Assembly (NCBI GenBank): GCA_947178315.1
Contig: CAMWXW010000022.1
Location: 1-8,374 of the forward strand
From: an uncultured Desulfovibrionaceae bacterium
Lineage (GTDB): Bacteria > Desulfobacterota > Desulfovibrionia > Desulfovibrionales > Desulfovibrionaceae
DNA: 8,374 nt
Reading direction: 5' to 3'
The notes beneath the pieces were generated by a model. It searched no databases. It was given only the letters and a program-made list of their open reading frames with translations, and was not told where the DNA came from. How positions within the stretch are numbered: position 1 is the stretch's first letter; the number at the start of each line of letters is the position of its first letter. The position numbers and the translations under genes were made by a program. Shown here piece after piece: positions 7,624 to 8,374 of this stretch.

Positions 7624-8079
7624 TTATATAATATACGTTCCCCGATTAAAGCGATATCGTTCTTGTAGGACAAGGATATCAAGTGAGGTAAGTATATTAT
7701 AGAGTGGATCGCTTTCTTGTATTGTGTATGTTGAATGAAAATCTTCTAGTTCCTGTTCAACTCTCTTAAGGCTATTATGTAACTCTGGGAGAGATTTTGG
7801 TTCTTGCATATTTGTGAGTTCTGATATGTATTCTTGCATAATATCGAGAATGATTTCCATAGCATCAAGAGGAGTATGAGCTTGTTCATTTGTTGGGAAT
7901 TCTACACTAGTGACAAATGCAGATTGCATAAGTGGAGAGATATTCTCTTTTTGCTCTGGGGATAGTGGTACTACGCTATTTTCCTTAAGAACAGAAGCAA
8001 ACGTATTCTGTTCTTTAGCATTTCGCTGTGTTGTTATTTGTGATGTGGAAGTTGCAGACTGTATAGAAGGTATATTCAT
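7624..8079 (-). CDS. Hypothetical protein, 151 residues
   Basis: I do not recognise this protein. It is hydrophilic, with no signal peptide or membrane segment. The first ~35 residues are low-complexity, rich in S, T, Q and N, and run into FASVLKE, a style seen at the N-termini of flagellar hook-length and rod-associated proteins. That resemblance is weak. The middle (about 65-125) looks like two amphipathic helices rich in L and E, possibly a coiled coil. The end, PLYNILTSLDILVLQERYRFNRGTYII, looks ordered. A longer frame opens at an ATG at 8091, but GGAGG lies within it, five bases before the ATG at 8079, so 8079 is preferred. The gene reads toward ribH with about 119 bases between them. 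Its good ribosome binding site and ordered C-terminus support a real gene; a flagellar role is only a guess from composition and neighbours. Confidence 0.7.
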   Translation of the reverse strand: MNIPSIQSATSTSQITTQRNAKEQNTFASVLKENSVVPLSPEQKENISPLMQSAFVTSVEFPTNEQAHTPLDAMEIILDIMQEYISELTNMQEPKSLPELHNSLKRVEQELEDFHSTYTIQESDPLYNILTSLDILVLQERYRFNRGTYII

Positions 8080-8374
8080 ACATTCCTCCATATAAAAAGT
8101 GATATTTACTATTAGGATATCAAAATATAGTATATATTACAAGAAAATCTATATACTCTATATTAAATATATAGTTTTGTATAGGATATATTTTCCTGTG
8201 ATATAGATATCTATATCAAATTCTATGGACTTTTTTTCTTCTTGAGTCTCACTATACATATTTACTGTGGAAGATTATATAACTTTACTATACCATTGCG
8301 AGAGTTTTCTATTACGCATAGTGTACTAGTGTCCTACTGAAAGAGTTTACATAAAGATGAGTACTCTTGTGTCA
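8080..8374. other. AT-rich non-coding end region
   Basis: No convincing gene is seen in these 295 bases. The left part should contain the promoter of the 151-residue gene, but many TATA-like matches prevent choosing one. A 20-bp perfect palindrome lies at 8199-8218 and a seven-T run at 8231-8237. An ATG at 8358 with AAAG in front opens a frame that runs out of the window after six codons, too little to call a gene. Confidence 0.55.
8199..8218. repeat. 20-bp perfect palindrome
   Basis: The ten bases TGATATAGAT are followed directly by their reverse complement ATCTATATCA. The match stops at the next base on each side (G at 8198, A at 8219). It sits about 120 bases upstream of the 151-residue gene. 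The form suits a binding site for a dimeric regulator. As RNA it could fold into an 8-bp, mostly A-U stem with a four-base loop, but the T-run begins 12 bases later, too far for an ordinary terminator, and no rightward gene precedes it. Confidence 0.5.

Noticed and set aside
8111..8130. Start of an FMN riboswitch (AGGATAT)
   Set aside because: Only the first seven bases match; the following conserved parts are absent, it reads on the plus strand, and it is not next to ribH.
8199..8237. Rho-independent terminator formed by the palindrome and the T-run
   Set aside because: The stem is nearly all A-U and the T-run starts 12 bases after it; no rightward gene lies just before it.
8358..8374. Start of a rightward gene at the window edge
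   Set aside because: Only six codons are visible with a weak ribosome binding site, too little to support a call.

Overview
This is an AT-rich window from a motile, chemotactic bacterium. It holds seven protein genes and no RNA genes, insertion sequences or CRISPR arrays that I can see. The conserved genes are cheB, cheR, a TrmI-type tRNA methyltransferase, cheV and ribH. The wording of CheV and of the tRNA methyltransferase, including its C-terminal tail, reads to me like the Desulfovibrionaceae versions. A low-GC member of that group, such as Lawsonia or a relative, is therefore my best guess. It is from memory of the families, without a database search, and a spirochaete or another low-GC lineage is not excluded.

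Layout: on the minus strand, cheB (start corrected to 1925) is followed 18 bases later by cheR, forming a two-gene receptor-adaptation operon. A 430-base divergent region separates it from the plus-strand tRNA m1A methyltransferase. That region carries a good sigma70-like promoter (2117-2145) and a leader of about 200 bases. A 255-base AT-rich spacer follows, with a sigma28-like promoter candidate and a 7-bp inverted repeat. After it come a large unrecognised 838-residue protein and, 21 bases further on, cheV. On the minus strand, ribH converges on cheV with only 25 bases between the two stop codons. Further right are a 151-residue hypothetical protein (minus) and a 295-base AT-rich end region with a 20-bp perfect palindrome.

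How the genes work together: CheR methylates and CheB demethylates or deamidates chemoreceptors, and CheV couples receptors to CheA and can itself be phosphorylated. These three form part of a chemotaxis set, but cheA, cheY and the receptors are not in the window. The methyltransferase and ribH are housekeeping genes. The most notable object is the 838-residue protein. Its last ~140 residues carry a clear PD-(D/E)XK nuclease-type signature (E707, D740, E753-V-K755) behind about 690 residues with no recognisable domain, and it appears to share a transcript with cheV.
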